The notes: a model not told the origin generated them from the sequence alone. DNA of 64,000 nucleotides from CAZLMW01 sp964560875 (GCA_964560875.1 CAZLMW010000030.1:1-64000), one strand, 5' to 3'; numbered from the stretch's first letter, positions 32,725 through 41,646 are shown. A program made the numbers and translations.

Positions 32725-34203
32725 TCAGGACATCCAGTCAGCGTCTTTCTGCAACGCCCACTTGGTGGTGATCTTGCGCGGCCTTGTGAAGAAGCGATAG
32801 CCATCGATGCCGGTAATGTCGCCGTGCCCGAACTTGCTGCGGTTCCAGCCGCCGAAAGAAAACGGCTCGCGGGGCACCGGAACGCCGATGTTGACGCCGA
32901 TCATGCCGGCCTCGAAACGCAACGAAGCGTACTCGGCCGTGCCGCCGTTGGTGGTGTAGATGCAGGCCGCATTGCCGTATTCGTGAGTATTTTCAATGGC
33001 GAGGGCTTCATCGAGGGTGGCGACGCGAACGATGCACAACACGGGGCCGAACACCTCGTCCCGGTACGTCTTCATGTCGGTCGTGACGTTGTCGATGATG
33101 GTCGGGCCGATCCAGTGGCCCTTGTCGCCGACAGTGGCGCCGCGGCCGTCGACAAGGACGCTGGCGCCGTTGCTTTCCGCGTCATCGATGTAGCCGTGGA
33201 TGCGGCATGCAGCCTGACCGTCGATGATCGCGCCCATACCGGTTCCAAGCTCTACGGCCTTCGCCTTGGCGACGATGGCGTTGACGAGATGGTCGCACTC
33301 ACCGACAGCAACGAGCACAGACGCCGCCATGCACCGCTGGCCGGCGCACCCCATCGACGACGCCACGACGTTGGTCGCGGTCATCTCGACGTCCGCATCG
33401 GGGACCATCACGAGGTGGTTCTTGGCGCCGCCCAGGCACAACATTCGCTTGCCGAGCGCTGTCCCGCGCCGATAGACGATCTCGGCGACGCGTGTGCTGC
33501 CGACGAACGACACCGCGGGGATGCTGGGATGGTCGACAAGCGCTTCGACCGCGGCCTTGGTACCGTTGACGGTGTTGAAGACGCCATTGGGCAGGCCAGC
33601 TTCGCGCAGGTGGTCAGCCAACCGCATCATGCCGTACGGAACCTTCTCGGACGGCTTGACGATCAGCGCATTGCCGCCGATCAGCGCCAGCGGGATGGTC
33701 CACATCGGCACCATCGTCGGGAAGTTGAAAGGCACGATGCACGCGACAATGCCCAGCGGTTCGTAGCGCACCTGGCACGTGACGCCGCGGCTGACCTCAA
33801 GCGCGCCGCCCTGGACCGTATTGGGGATTCCGGCAGCGAGTTCGAGGCATTCGATGCCCTTGTTTATCTCCGCCTTGGCCTGCCCAAACGTCTTGCCGTT
33901 TTCGTGGCTGAGCAGCCAGGAGAGCTCGTCGAGATCGCGCTCCATCACCTGCTTGAGCCGGTAGAGGACCTGCGCGCGCTCCTTCACGGGCGTGGCTCTC
34001 CAAGCACGTGCACCACTGGACGCTGCAGCGACGGCGCGCTCGACATCCGACGCATCGGAGACCACGACGTCACCCATCGATGCACCGTGGCGCGGATTCT
34101 CGATGGGCATGGCGCCCGCGTTACCATCACCCCAGCCGCCGCCGATGTAGTTGTGGCACCGGACGTAGGGGATGAAGTCATAGCCATCAGCTGCAAATCG
34201 CAT
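32725..34203 (-). CDS. mmsA: CoA-acylating methylmalonate/malonate-semialdehyde dehydrogenase
   Basis: A 492-residue aldehyde dehydrogenase that oxidises (methyl)malonate semialdehyde to propionyl- or acetyl-CoA with NAD+ and CoA, releasing CO2. Diagnostic MMSDH segments are 'CIVPFNFPTMVPMWTIPLAL', 'LGGAKNHLVM' (lacking the general-base Glu of ordinary ALDHs) and 'GCAGQRCMA' with catalytic Cys291. GGAG six bases before the ATG fixes the start, and a GTG 12 bases upstream is less likely. It lies downstream of a pyrimidine permease gene and near the pyrimidine-ring-opening genes, so here it probably handles malonate semialdehyde from beta-alanine. Confidence 0.9.
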   Translation of the reverse strand: MRFAADGYDFIPYVRCHNYIGGGWGDGNAGAMPIENPRHGASMGDVVVSDASDVERAVAAASSGARAWRATPVKERAQVLYRLKQVMERDLDELSWLLSHENGKTFGQAKAEINKGIECLELAAGIPNTVQGGALEVSRGVTCQVRYEPLGIVACIVPFNFPTMVPMWTIPLALIGGNALIVKPSEKVPYGMMRLADHLREAGLPNGVFNTVNGTKAAVEALVDHPSIPAVSFVGSTRVAEIVYRRGTALGKRMLCLGGAKNHLVMVPDADVEMTATNVVASSMGCAGQRCMAASVLVAVGECDHLVNAIVAKAKAVELGTGMGAIIDGQAACRIHGYIDDAESNGASVLVDGRGATVGDKGHWIGPTIIDNVTTDMKTYRDEVFGPVLCIVRVATLDEALAIENTHEYGNAACIYTTNGGTAEYASLRFEAGMIGVNIGVPVPREPFSFGGWNRSKFGHGDITGIDGYRFFTRPRKITTKWALQKDADWMS

Positions 34204-34333
34204 GGGAAGCTCCACAAATCAGGCGCGAGGCTGGCCGTCGACCGCTGGCAGGATCGCCGCTCGAGCACGCGGGTGGGGATTGTCGTGCGCTGTCGACCGC
34301 TGCGCAACGGGTTGGGCGAACGAACGGTGCGAG

Positions 34334-35743
34334 CTAGTCGGCCGTTTGCCAGTGTATAAGCCCGCGTTCTTCGTCGCTGCCGGGGATGACGTTGTCGAGG
34401 AACAACGCGAGAAACGCGCCGACCGCCATGCCCGTGCCACCAAGCGTGTTCAGAACGTCGGCCAGCCACTGCGGCTCAAACACGATCGGGTGCGCCTTGA
34501 TGTAGACGGGCACCGACAAGCCCATGAAGAACGCGAAGCCAAGGATGAACAGGTTTCGCGCGCTGTTCAGGTCGACGTACTGCAGGTTGCTGAGACCGAC
34601 GGCCGCGATCATGCCGAACAGGGCGCAATACATGCCGCCGACGATGGGTTGGGGAATGGTCGTGAAGAGCGCGCCGAACTTCGAGACGGCGCCAAGCACA
34701 ATCATGATCGCCGCGCCGTATTGCACAACGCGACGGCTGCCCACGCGGGTCAGGCCGATGGCTCCAATATTTTCCGAGTAGCTCGTTGTGCCATTGCCGG
34801 TGCCCATGATGCCGGCGACGAGGCAACCGACGCCTTCCATGCCGATGCCCCGGCTGATGACCTTCGAGTCGGGCGTGGGCGCGCCGGACATGCGGGCGGC
34901 CGCGTAGTAGTCGCCGATGGATTCAACCATCGACGCGATGTATCCCGCGAGCATTCCCACGAACCCGGCGAGCGTGAACTGAGGAACGCCCCACTGCAGC
35001 GGATAGGGAACACGGACCCACGGCGCCGCCTGCAGCTTGTCGAAAGAACAGTGCGCTGGATGCCCCTCGGGAAACACGCCGATCTGCGTCAACAAGAGCG
35101 CTACGCCCCACGCGCCGCCCATGCCCAACAGGACCGGGAAGAGCTCGAACATGCGGTGCTTCTTCCGAAGAACCTGCGAGAACAGGACGATGAGCAGGAT
35201 GGTCAGGCCGCCGATACCCCAGTGCTTGCCGGCTTCCGGGGCGCCGAAGGGGTAGAGGGCGAGACCGATGAGCGCGATGGTAGGAGCGATGGTGATCGGG
35301 CCGACGAAGCGAGTGAGCTTGCCGATGAGGCCCGAGTAGCCGACGAGAATCTCGATGATGGCGCCAGCGATGATGGCGCCCTGGACATGCTGCATCCTGA
35401 CTTCGAAGCCCGCCGTCTTGACCGCCGCCATGCCGCAAATCGCGATGGCCGGGGTCAGGAACGAGAACGTGCCGCCCTGGACGATGGGCAAACGACTGCC
35501 CCAAGTGGTCTGCAGCAACGTGGTGATGCCGGAGACGAAGAACATCGTGCCGATGAGCCAGCCGAGCTGGACCGGATCGTCTTGGATTCCCAGCGGGCCT
35601 GCCATGATCAGGGGAATCGCCACTGTCGAGCCGAACATCGTCAGGTAATGCTGCAACCCCAGTGCGAGGGCTTCGGCTGTCGGCGGGACGTCATCGATGC
35701 CATAGATGAGGTTGTGATTGGGCGCGGCGTCGGGGCTGGCCAT
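34334..35743 (-). CDS. NCS2 family nucleobase:cation symporter (uracil/xanthine permease type)
   Basis: A 469-residue inner-membrane transporter with about 12-14 helices. The N-terminal 'LALGLQHYLTMFGSTVAIPL' is the conserved first-helix histidine region, 'VQGGTFSFLTPAIAI' lines the substrate site, and the family signature is 'GNGTTSYSENIGAIGLTRVG'. The ATG follows AGGAG at eight bases. An in-frame extension of 134 residues further upstream is not supported. With dihydropyrimidinase and ureidopropionase encoded next door, uracil, thymine or a hydantoin are the likely substrates. It precedes the semialdehyde dehydrogenase gene by 130 bases and is separated from dihydropyrimidinase by about 600 bases, so it probably has its own promoter. 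Confidence 0.9.
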   Translation of the reverse strand: MASPDAAPNHNLIYGIDDVPPTAEALALGLQHYLTMFGSTVAIPLIMAGPLGIQDDPVQLGWLIGTMFFVSGITTLLQTTWGSRLPIVQGGTFSFLTPAIAICGMAAVKTAGFEVRMQHVQGAIIAGAIIEILVGYSGLIGKLTRFVGPITIAPTIALIGLALYPFGAPEAGKHWGIGGLTILLIVLFSQVLRKKHRMFELFPVLLGMGGAWGVALLLTQIGVFPEGHPAHCSFDKLQAAPWVRVPYPLQWGVPQFTLAGFVGMLAGYIASMVESIGDYYAAARMSGAPTPDSKVISRGIGMEGVGCLVAGIMGTGNGTTSYSENIGAIGLTRVGSRRVVQYGAAIMIVLGAVSKFGALFTTIPQPIVGGMYCALFGMIAAVGLSNLQYVDLNSARNLFILGFAFFMGLSVPVYIKAHPIVFEPQWLADVLNTLGGTGMAVGAFLALFLDNVIPGSDEERGLIHWQTAD

Positions 35744-36342
35744 TTTGGGGGCTCCTGGGTCGAAACTGCGGGATTCTGCGCGGGCGAACGGGCGTGTGAT
35801 TGCTATCGCGCGTGGTGGCGGAAAAGGCAAGAAAACGCTGTACGTTGGCGTGTTTGGCGGCGGGCGTAATTCAAGCTTCCGCGTTCGGGGCCTCCGAGAG
35901 GAATCGGCCCATGTGCCTCCCCACGGCAGGGCCCGGCGACTTTCGCCGCGCGCGACCCCACCACCACCAGTGGCGAAGACATAGTTGTCCCCGCCGCGGA
36001 ACCCTCGCCTTTTCAGACGAGCCGCCCTGCCAACCTGCTGATGCCGCACGCCTTGGTACCGACGACGCGTGGATCCCCGCGCCGCTGCGAGGACGTCGCC
36101 CTGCTGATTCAAGACACGTGCCAAACCACGAACGCATGACTGCACGCCATCAGCGCCGCGTCCGCATGCGAAAAACCGGTCCCACTGGGAGTCTCACCCG
36201 CGATGTGGGACCTCAAACGCAACACTGCGCGCCTGTCCTGCGACAGGTCATGGGACCATGCTGAGACTTGTGGTCGCCGGTCCCCGGCGCCGCGATCACA
36301 CCGGGGACGCCGCCGTGCAAACGCCGGACGAACGATCGTTCG
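35744..36342. other. long intergenic region with a cluster of dyads
   Basis: No convincing gene is seen on either strand in these 599 bases. The right part holds four perfect dyads: GGTCCCAC...GTGGGACC (36178-36212), CATGG-GA-CCATG (36249-36260), GTCCCCGG...CCGGGGAC (36280-36308) and CGAACGATCGTTCG (36329-36342), the last abutting the dihydropyrimidinase stop codon. They could end the upstream transcript or act as operators for the permease gene. The left part must contain the permease promoter, but no hexamer pair stands out. Confidence 0.45.
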
Positions 36343-37821
36343 CTACACTGTTCCGAAGCCGTCCATCGACATCCGTTCGGGCAAGACGCGCTCGACGGCT
36401 GTTGGCTCGTTGACTTCGTTCCACCGATTCACGGCTTCCCAGTACGGGGCGAAACAGGGGCGGGGCACGTACTTGCCGCGCCCGCGAACCGAACGCACGT
36501 TGCCGCGGTCCCACACGACGAGCCCGCGACTCAGCGTCACGGCGGGGACGCCGGTGCATTCCATGCCCTCGTAGATGTTGAAATCGATGTTCTGGTGGTG
36601 CTCGTTGACGCTGATGGTGCGTGTTCCAGCCGGATCCCACACCACGATGTCGGCATCGGCGCCGACCGCGATCGTCCCTTTCTTCGGGTAGATGTTGAAG
36701 ATCTTCGCCGCGTTTGTGCTGGTCAGCGCCACGTACTCGGTGCGCGTCAGGCGACCGGTGTTGACGCCGTGAGTCCACAGGACCGCCATTCGATCTTCGA
36801 CGCCGTTGGTGCCGTTGGGGATCGATCGGAAGTCGTTGAGCCCCATTTGCTTTTGTGGCGTGCAGAAGCAGCAGTGGTCGGTCGCGCTGGTCTGCAACAT
36901 GCCCGACTGGATGCCTTTCCACAGGGCGCGCTGGTGGTGGCGGGGACGGAACGGCGGACTCATCACGTAATGTGCGGCCTTGTTCCAATCCGGGTTGCGA
37001 TAGACCTCGTCGCTGAAGACGAGGTGCTGGGCGAGCACTTCGCCGAACACGCGCTGGCCGTTGAGCCGGGCACGTGTGATGGCTCCGAGCGAGTCGGCAC
37101 AGGAGTTGTGAACGATGTACAGAGGAACACCGAGCACCTCCGCGATTCGAATCGCGCGGTTGGCGGCTTCCCCTTCGACCTCCGGAGGGCGCGATAGCGG
37201 GTGGCCTTCGGGGCCGGTGATGCCTTTTTCGTAGATCGCCTTCTGCAGTCGATAGACCAGCTCTCCGTTTTCGGCGTGGACGGTGCACAGAGCGCCAAGT
37301 TCGCCGGCCCGCAGGAACGAGTTCACCAACACTTCGTCGTCGCACATGATGGCGCCTTTGTAGGCCATGAAGTGCTTGAAGGAGTTGACGCCGTGGTCGC
37401 GGGCGAGGATGCCCATGTCGCGCGAAACCGTTTCATCCCACCACGTGATGGCGACGTGGAAGGTGAAATCGCCCGCAGCTTTCTCCGCCCATTCGTTCCA
37501 CGTCTTCCAGGCTTCCATGACCGGCTGCTGCGGTGACGGGATACAGAAGTCGATAATCGTGGTGGTGCCACCGCACATCGCCGCGGTTGTGCCGGTGAAG
37601 AAGTCTTCGGACGCGACGGTCCCCATGAAGGGCAGCTGCATGTGCGTGTGCGGATCGATGCCGCCGGGCATGACGTAGCCGCCCGAGGCGTCGATGACGT
37701 CTTCGCCGTTTGCCTCGAGATCGGGGCCCACCTCGACGATGGTCTCGCCTTCGATGCGGACGTCGGCGTGCCATTCGCGTTCGGCTGTGACGACGACGCC
37801 GCCCTTGATCAACGTGCCCAT
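36343..37821 (-). CDS. dihydropyrimidinase (D-hydantoinase family)
   Basis: A 492-residue cyclic amidohydrolase that opens dihydrouracil or dihydrothymine to N-carbamoyl-beta-amino acids, the second step of reductive pyrimidine degradation. The binuclear metal site is complete: His58 and His60 in 'GIDPHTHMQ', carboxylated Lys155 in 'KHFMAYKG', His182 in 'CTVHAEN', His238 in 'YIVHNSC' and Asp315 in 'SATDHC'. 'NAAKIFNIYPKKGTIAVGAD' is typical of the C-terminal part. GGAGG five bases before the ATG defines the start. It follows the ureidopropionase gene by 87 bases on the same strand. Hydantoins are possible alternative substrates. Confidence 0.95.
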   Translation of the reverse strand: MGTLIKGGVVVTAEREWHADVRIEGETIVEVGPDLEANGEDVIDASGGYVMPGGIDPHTHMQLPFMGTVASEDFFTGTTAAMCGGTTTIIDFCIPSPQQPVMEAWKTWNEWAEKAAGDFTFHVAITWWDETVSRDMGILARDHGVNSFKHFMAYKGAIMCDDEVLVNSFLRAGELGALCTVHAENGELVYRLQKAIYEKGITGPEGHPLSRPPEVEGEAANRAIRIAEVLGVPLYIVHNSCADSLGAITRARLNGQRVFGEVLAQHLVFSDEVYRNPDWNKAAHYVMSPPFRPRHHQRALWKGIQSGMLQTSATDHCCFCTPQKQMGLNDFRSIPNGTNGVEDRMAVLWTHGVNTGRLTRTEYVALTSTNAAKIFNIYPKKGTIAVGADADIVVWDPAGTRTISVNEHHQNIDFNIYEGMECTGVPAVTLSRGLVVWDRGNVRSVRGRGKYVPRPCFAPYWEAVNRWNEVNEPTAVERVLPERMSMDGFGTV

Positions 37822-37908
37822 GGTGTCCTCCACGGTGTCTCGCGGTTTGCTGCGAGCTCTGAGTTGGCAAGCGGGAGTCGGCTCCCGCGAGCGATTGGCC
37901 TGCTGTTG

Positions 37909-38799
37909 CTACGCGAGGCGCGGGTCGCAGATTTCGTCGTACGCGTCCGGGCGGCGGTCGCGGTAGAACTGCCAAACCCGGCGCACTTCGTCGATCATCG
38001 ACAGATCGCAGTCCGCGATGACGAGCTCGTCGTCGTGTTCACTGGCCTTGGCCAAGAACTGGCCGCGCGGGTTGGCGAAGTAGCTTGTGCCGTAGAACCT
38101 GCCGATATTCCAAGGAGCCTCGGTGCCCACGCGGTTGATAGCCCCGACGAAATACGCGTTGGCGACCGCGGATGCGGGCTGCTCAAGCTCCCACAGGTAT
38201 TGGCTCAGGCCCGCGACGGTCGCGCTCGGATTGAAGACGATCTCGGCGCCGTTCAGTCCCAGCGCCCGCCACCCTTCCGGGAAATGCCGGTCGTAACAGA
38301 TGTAGACACCGACTTTCGCGTACTTCGTCTGGAAAACGGGGTAGCCGCCGTCGCCGGGCTTGAAGAAGAACTTCTCCCAGAATCCGGAGGTCTGCGGGAT
38401 GTGCTGCTTGCGGTACTTGCCGAGATAGCTGCCGTCGGCGTCGATGACCGCTGCCGAGTTGTAGTACACGCCTCGCATGGCCTCTTCGTAGAGCGGCACG
38501 ACGATGACCATCTCGTACTTCTTGGCGTACTCCTGCATCAGTTTCGTGGTTGGACCATCGGGGATCGGCTCGGCCGCGTCGTACCAGCGGATGTCCTGGC
38601 CTGGGCAGAAATAAGGGCCGTTGAAGATCTCCTGCAGACACAGGATCTGCACGCCTTTCTGGCCAGCTTCGTCGATCATGGGCAGGTGCTTTTCGAGCAT
38701 CGCCTTTTGGACCTCAGCGACGGGCACGTTCTCGTCATTGATCGGGTTGGCCATCTGGATCAGGCCGCACTTGACGATGGTCTTCTTGGGTTGGCTCAT
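37909..38799 (-). CDS. beta-ureidopropionase / N-carbamoyl amino acid amidohydrolase
   Basis: A 296-residue nitrilase-superfamily amidase that removes the carbamoyl group from N-carbamoyl-beta-alanine, giving beta-alanine, CO2 and ammonia. The catalytic triad is intact: Glu57 in 'LCLQEIFNGPYF', Lys131 in 'GKYRKQHIP' and Cys168 in 'VYICYDRHFPE'. 'RFYGTSYFANPRGQFLA' and 'EVRRVWQFYRDRRPDAY' are typical of the ureidopropionase subgroup. GGAG seven bases before the ATG supports the start. An 18-residue upstream extension was rejected. It is the first gene of the minus-strand pyrimidine set and diverges from a MarR-like regulator across a 338-base region. Confidence 0.92.
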   Translation of the reverse strand: MSQPKKTIVKCGLIQMANPINDENVPVAEVQKAMLEKHLPMIDEAGQKGVQILCLQEIFNGPYFCPGQDIRWYDAAEPIPDGPTTKLMQEYAKKYEMVIVVPLYEEAMRGVYYNSAAVIDADGSYLGKYRKQHIPQTSGFWEKFFFKPGDGGYPVFQTKYAKVGVYICYDRHFPEGWRALGLNGAEIVFNPSATVAGLSQYLWELEQPASAVANAYFVGAINRVGTEAPWNIGRFYGTSYFANPRGQFLAKASEHDDELVIADCDLSMIDEVRRVWQFYRDRRPDAYDEICDPRLA

Positions 38800-38900
38800 G
38801 GGCCGGCTCCAGGTGCGTGGTTTACTGCGTGACATGCGCGACCGGCGGCGCATGGTGGGGCGGACCGATCGGTTTTCATGTCGTCTTTTCGAGGCCTGCG

Positions 38901-38929
38901 AGTGTCCAATCCAAGACGCTTCAAGTCAA
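38901..38929 (-). promoter_or_regulatory. candidate promoter for the ureidopropionase-dihydropyrimidinase genes
   Basis: TTGACT and GACACT with a 17-base spacer point toward the ureidopropionase gene, about 100 bases before its start codon. The -10 match is only partial. A perfect palindrome, ACCGATCGGT (38864-38873), lies just downstream and could be an operator. Confidence 0.3.
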
Positions 38930-38954
38930 CGGACACCGCGTTCACCGCGACGGA

Positions 38955-39025
38955 CTGCACGTGCAGCCGACTGCGACATCCAAAACATCGATTTCGTTGA
39001 CAGCGTGCCAGACCGGTCCTACGGT
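38955..39025 (+). promoter_or_regulatory. candidate promoter and palindrome upstream of the MarR-like gene
   Basis: TTGACA (38997-39002) and TACGGT (39020-39025) with a 17-base spacer face the MarR-like gene. The spacer holds the 8-base palindrome GACCGGTC, and CTGCACGTGCAG (38955-38966) is a perfect 12-base palindrome just upstream. Both are candidate sites for the regulator itself, which would fit autoregulation and control of the divergent pyrimidine genes. Confidence 0.4.
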
Positions 39026-39137
39026 TCCTGACGAACACGGAGACGCGCTGAATCATTACGTTTTTCACGCAATGCCAGCAACTCACCAAGCTTCGTTCCC
39101 CGACTGCAACCGCCCTGAAGGGCACGTGAGGCACCAC

Positions 39138-39980
39138 ATGGCCACGAGCAAGACGCGCACCAAGACCGCCCGCAAGTCGGGAAAGCGGTCGACCGGACGT
39201 CGCAAGACCTTCAAACCGCGCAACGCCATGACGTTTGAGTTGCCACAGATGCGCACACTCGAACTCGCTGGAGCGTTGGATCGGGTCGCGAAGCTGGTCG
39301 CGCGCACCGTGGGCGAGATCGCCAGGAAGCACGGCGCCACCCCCGGACAGCTGCACGTGGTCGAGCGTCTTGCCCGCGCGCCCTCAGGTTTGACTGCGAA
39401 ACAGCTGGCCGCCGCGCTGGCCATCCGCCCCGGTTCGCTCACCGGCACACTCGATGTCTTGGAAAAGAAGGGCGTCATCGCTCGGCAGGCCGTCACAGGT
39501 GACGCGCGACAGCAGCGATTGGTGTTGCTGGATGGCGCTGCGGACCTCGTTGCGTTGCTCCCCGAGGTCGACAAACTCGTTCAGTCGCGCCTCGGGACCC
39601 TCAACGACCCGCAGATCGGACAGCTCGGCACCCTGGTCATGCGCGCTGAAGCGGCGGTCCGCGAATCCAGCGCGATGCCCATGCCCGCCACACTGCACGC
39701 GACGCCGTCAAGCAACCCGACGCCCGTCGCTGCCGTCGTGGAAGCGCCGGCGCCGCAATCCACGGTCCCACAATCGCCAGTCCCACAATCCATCGCCGCA
39801 GCGGCCGCTGCGTCCGACGCGAGCCAGACGACGAACGGAACCTGGCAGTCCGTGCCCCGGCAACAGCCTGCAAAAGACGACGCTCGCAAAGATCCGTCGG
39901 AAGGGTCACTCGGTCGCGGGCTGTTCCGGATCGCATCGCGCGTCATCAGCGCAGCCGACAACCGCCGACGACGCGGCTGA
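39138..39980 (+). CDS. MarR-like winged-helix regulator with a low-complexity tail
   Basis: A 280-residue protein. A basic N-terminus (Lys/Arg/Thr-rich, residues 1-30) precedes a MarR-type domain (about 35-165): 'HGATPGQLHVVERLARAPSG' leading into the recognition region 'LTAKQLAAALAIRPGSLTGT' and the wing 'VIARQAVTGDARQQRLVLLD'. The C-terminal 100 residues are Pro/Ala/Ser/Gln-rich and end in a basic segment, unusual for MarR proteins, which are normally about 150 residues. GAGG six bases before the ATG supports this start, and an ATG at 39072 is possible. Divergent placement suggests it governs the pyrimidine catabolic genes, which is inference. Confidence 0.75.
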   Translation: MATSKTRTKTARKSGKRSTGRRKTFKPRNAMTFELPQMRTLELAGALDRVAKLVARTVGEIARKHGATPGQLHVVERLARAPSGLTAKQLAAALAIRPGSLTGTLDVLEKKGVIARQAVTGDARQQRLVLLDGAADLVALLPEVDKLVQSRLGTLNDPQIGQLGTLVMRAEAAVRESSAMPMPATLHATPSSNPTPVAAVVEAPAPQSTVPQSPVPQSIAAAAAASDASQTTNGTWQSVPRQQPAKDDARKDPSEGSLGRGLFRIASRVISAADNRRRRG

Positions 39981-39983
39981 TTC

Positions 39984-40385
39984 GTGCACCCCAGCAGGCG
40001 CCGACCGTCTTTGTCGGCCCGCGTTATGGCGTTCACCCTCGCGATCGTCGTGACGGCAGCATCCACCACAACGTTCGCCGCGCGTCCCAGGCCCCGCAAG
40101 CCGTGGTTTCGCGTCATCACTTCCGGCCTATGCCTCGCCGCAGCCAAGGGTGCCGATGACCGCAACGCAACCGCTGGATGGGCAACGCTGGGTGTAGGAC
40201 TCGCGGTGTGGGCGATGTTCGACTACTGGGTTTTGCCGAGCCTCGACAAGAGCACCGAGTTCCCACCTGCCCGCGCCGCTCCCCGCGATCCGGCCGACGA
40301 TCCACTGCGCATGCTCATGCCCAAATTCGGGTCAGGCGCAGCTGGATTACAACTGGTGATGGAGGCGCCGCGCTTTACCCCGTAA
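39984..40385 (+). CDS. small exported or membrane protein, unknown function
   Basis: Up to 133 residues from a GTG. An internal ATG (40026) would give a protein beginning directly with the hydrophobic 'MAFTLAIVVTAASTTTFAA', a good signal peptide. A second hydrophobic stretch, 'ATAGWATLGVGLAVWAMFDYW', suggests a membrane span. The remainder is Pro/Arg-rich without a known motif. It starts three bases after the MarR-like gene stops and ends 10 bases before the pseudouridine synthase ATG, so it is probably cotranscribed with both. Confidence 0.5.
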   Translation: MHPSRRRPSLSARVMAFTLAIVVTAASTTTFAARPRPRKPWFRVITSGLCLAAAKGADDRNATAGWATLGVGLAVWAMFDYWVLPSLDKSTEFPPARAAPRDPADDPLRMLMPKFGSGAAGLQLVMEAPRFTP

Positions 40386-40395
40386 GGTGAGCGCC

Positions 40396-41199
40396 ATGCG
40401 CCTCGAACGATACGTCAGCCAAAGCCTCAGCCGCAGCCGCAAACACGTGCGCGCCCTCATCGGCGCAGGCCGAGTCCAGGTCAACGGAAACATCGTTCGT
40501 GAAGCGGGCTACCAGATTGTTCAACACAGCGATGAAGTCCGGCTCGACGGCGACAAGCTCGGCGGCCCGGGTGGCCACCGCCTGTTGATGATGAACAAGC
40601 CACGCGGCTGCATCACGGCGCGCCGTTCCGCCGAACATGCGACGGTCATGGAACACATCCCGACCGACTTGTGGCACGCCAAGCTCTTCCCAGTCGGGCG
40701 GCTCGACAAGGACACGACGGGACTGCTGCTGTTCACGACCGACGGCGGCATCAACCAGCTCCTTCTGCACCCGCGCCGACACGTCGAGAAGGCGTACACC
40801 GTCACGCTCAAGGCCCCGATTGGCGAAAACGCCGAAGAGGTCTTCGCCAGCGGTCTCGAGTTGAGCGATGGGTCGATCTGCAAGCCCGCCAAGCTGGAAC
40901 GAATCGACGATCTGCACGTGCGCGTGATTGTGACCGAAGGCCGCTTCCACCAGGTCAAGCGCATGATCGGACACGTCGGCGGCCACGTCGTGGGCCTGCA
41001 CCGGGAACGCATTGGCGCCGTGACGCTCGATGACGACCTGGGCCCCGGCCAATGCCGCGCGTTGACCGATGCCGAACGTGACGCGCTCGTTGGAGATGCG
41101 CGCGAGCGAGGTCGCCGGTCCAAGACGACACCGGCCCCCGCGGATGGAGGCCGGCAGCGTCGCCGTCGTCAACGTCCCGGGCGCGGGGGCCGACGATAA
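40396..41199 (+). CDS. RsuA/RluB/RluF-family pseudouridine synthase
   Basis: A 267-residue rRNA-modifying enzyme. An S4 domain (1-55, 'MRLERYVSQSLSRSRKHVR') precedes the catalytic domain. The catalytic Asp104 lies in 'GRLDKDTTGLLLFT', with 'LMMNKPRGCITARR' before it and 'VTEGRFHQVKRMIGHVGG' after it, all family hallmarks. The opening sequence is closest to RsuA, which makes pseudouridine 516 of 16S rRNA, but RluB, RluE or RluF specificity cannot be excluded. The tail is Arg/Gly-rich (after residue 235), which may aid RNA binding. I chose the ATG over a GTG nine bases upstream. Confidence 0.9.
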   Translation: MRLERYVSQSLSRSRKHVRALIGAGRVQVNGNIVREAGYQIVQHSDEVRLDGDKLGGPGGHRLLMMNKPRGCITARRSAEHATVMEHIPTDLWHAKLFPVGRLDKDTTGLLLFTTDGGINQLLLHPRRHVEKAYTVTLKAPIGENAEEVFASGLELSDGSICKPAKLERIDDLHVRVIVTEGRFHQVKRMIGHVGGHVVGLHRERIGAVTLDDDLGPGQCRALTDAERDALVGDARERGRRSKTTPAPADGGRQRRRRQRPGRGGRR

Positions 41200-41211
41200 T
41201 ACCCGGCTTTC

Positions 41212-41643
41212 TCAAGCCTTGCCGTTTATCGCGATGGTGCGCGGTTTCACTTCCTCTTTTTTCGGCAGCGAGATGTGGAGCACGCCATCGGCGGCGGATG
41301 CTTCAATCCCCGCGTCGTCGACGTGCTTGGGCAGCCGGAAACTGCGGGAGAATGTTCCGAACCGGCGCTCGACCCGGCGGTAGCCACTTTCGCCGTCTTT
41401 GCGCACCGATTTGCGCTCGCCGCTGATGGTCAGCAAGCCGTCGTGAAGCGAGATATCGATGTCTTCGAGCTTCACGCCGGGGACGTCGATGTCCAGCGTG
41501 TAGCCGGCTTCATCTTCGTGGACATCCGTTTGCACGGTTATCGGGCTCGCGACGGGCCTGGTGGCGACGCGGTTGAAAAAGCGGTCGAAGTCGCCGGTGA
41601 CTGCATCGAGCTCGGCCCACGGGTTGAATCGTACGAGTGTCAT
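41212..41643 (-). CDS. Hsp20 small heat shock protein
   Basis: A 143-residue ATP-independent holdase. The alpha-crystallin domain spans about 38-135, with 'YTLDIDVPGVKLEDIDISL' in the early strands and the canonical 'ASAADGVLHISLPK' near its end. The C-terminal IxI anchor is IAI in 'PRTIAINGKA'. Start and length are typical. AGGAGG lies five bases before the ATG, but the leader can pair this site into a stem (see the leader feature), which suggests temperature-controlled translation. The gene converges with the pseudouridine synthase gene, with 12 bases between the stops. Confidence 0.95.
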   Translation of the reverse strand: MTLVRFNPWAELDAVTGDFDRFFNRVATRPVASPITVQTDVHEDEAGYTLDIDVPGVKLEDIDISLHDGLLTISGERKSVRKDGESGYRRVERRFGTFSRSFRLPKHVDDAGIEASAADGVLHISLPKKEEVKPRTIAINGKA

Positions 41644-41646
41644 TCA

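Noticed and set aside
32704..35869. Two long plus-strand frames over the semialdehyde dehydrogenase and permease genes
   Set aside because: Both lie wholly opposite clearly identified enzymes and have the His/Asp/Arg-rich composition of antisense translation.
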